NCBI GenBank assembly: GCA_012514865.1
Contig: JAAYZO010000530.1
Location: 1 to 13,757 of the forward strand
Direction: 5' to 3'
Length of the DNA: 13,757 nucleotides
From: Lentisphaerota bacterium
GTDB lineage: Bacteria > Verrucomicrobiota > Lentisphaeria > Oligosphaerales > JAFGRS01
The notes under the pieces were generated by a model. The model was not told where the DNA came from. It did not search any database and was given only the letters and a program-made list of their open reading frames with translations. Shown in pieces: positions 13,636-13,757 of the stretch. How positions within the stretch are numbered: the first letter of the stretch is position 1; every line of letters starts with the position of its first letter. Made by a program: the position numbers and the translations under genes.

Positions 13636-13757
13636 CCTGGATTATTCGCGAAGCGCGGATGCTTCGCTCACAATCCACTTGCGCCGCACCTCGTTGCGGC
13701 GCAAGTTTCGACGCGCGTCGCGGTGCGCCGCTTGCTCAAGGTTAGCCCTGAGCAAGA
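13636..13757. repeat. Element Y, copy 2 (reaches the window edge)
   Basis: In direct orientation with 11133-11254; 104 of 122 aligned positions are identical. The stems are 13648-13654/13661-13667, a perfect 10-bp stem 13678-13687/13696-13705 (CTTGCGCCGC with GCGGCGCAAG), and 13731-13741/13746-13756. The element may continue beyond the window. Confidence 0.85.

Noticed and set aside
13493..13678. N-terminal extension of the minus-strand glycosidase-like protein to an ATG at 13678
   Set aside because: The extension reads through element Y and leader hairpins and would place 62 residues before an obvious signal peptide. ATG 13492 has a good ribosome-binding site.

Overview
The window is very GC-rich bacterial DNA with six plus-strand genes, a repeat-packed convergent intergenic stretch of about 1 kb, and one minus-strand gene. 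The protein types (hybrid histidine kinase of the HDFNN class, secreted clan-A-like glycosidase with a CBM4/9-type N-terminal domain) and the density of structured intergenic repeats suggest a Planctomycetota, Lentisphaerota, Kiritimatiellota or similar environmental lineage. There is no rRNA or other marker gene, so this placement is only an inference. I see no tRNA, rRNA, transposase or CRISPR array.

Region 1 (2-3010): the 3' part of a membrane hybrid histidine kinase whose N-terminus lies left of the window, followed by a complete class 1B dihydroorotate dehydrogenase (pyrD).

Region 2 (3235-10468): a compact five-gene operon for a tripartite export machine. In order it encodes an outer-membrane efflux (TolC-type) protein, a cysteine-rich putative zinc protein with no obvious export role, an HlyD-type membrane fusion protein, and two ABC exporter half-transporters that overlap by 4 bp. 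The two ATPases look like a dedicated heterodimer. The second has Asp for the catalytic Glu and Gln for the switch His, and the first has the deviant signature LSVGQ. These are exactly the substitutions that together make one degenerate and one consensus ATP site. No substrate gene, RTX protein or C39 peptidase domain is visible, so the cargo is unknown. The cysteine-rich protein inside this operon is the most interesting unexplained gene.

Region 3 (10469-11509): no credible gene. It holds a terminator-like stem-loop, two nearly identical 99-nt copies of a three-hairpin element (A), two copies of a second element (X), each followed by a purine-rich GAGGAC-type tract, a 14-nt tandem repeat, and one copy of a third hairpin element (Y).

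Region 4 (11510-13757): a minus-strand gene for a secreted carbohydrate-active-enzyme-like protein, convergent with the export operon. It is flanked on both sides by same-orientation copies of element Y. The two Y copies differ at 18 of about 122 positions, yet the central 10-bp stem is kept by a compensatory base-pair change while 5 of its 8 loop bases differ. That is evidence for selection on structure.
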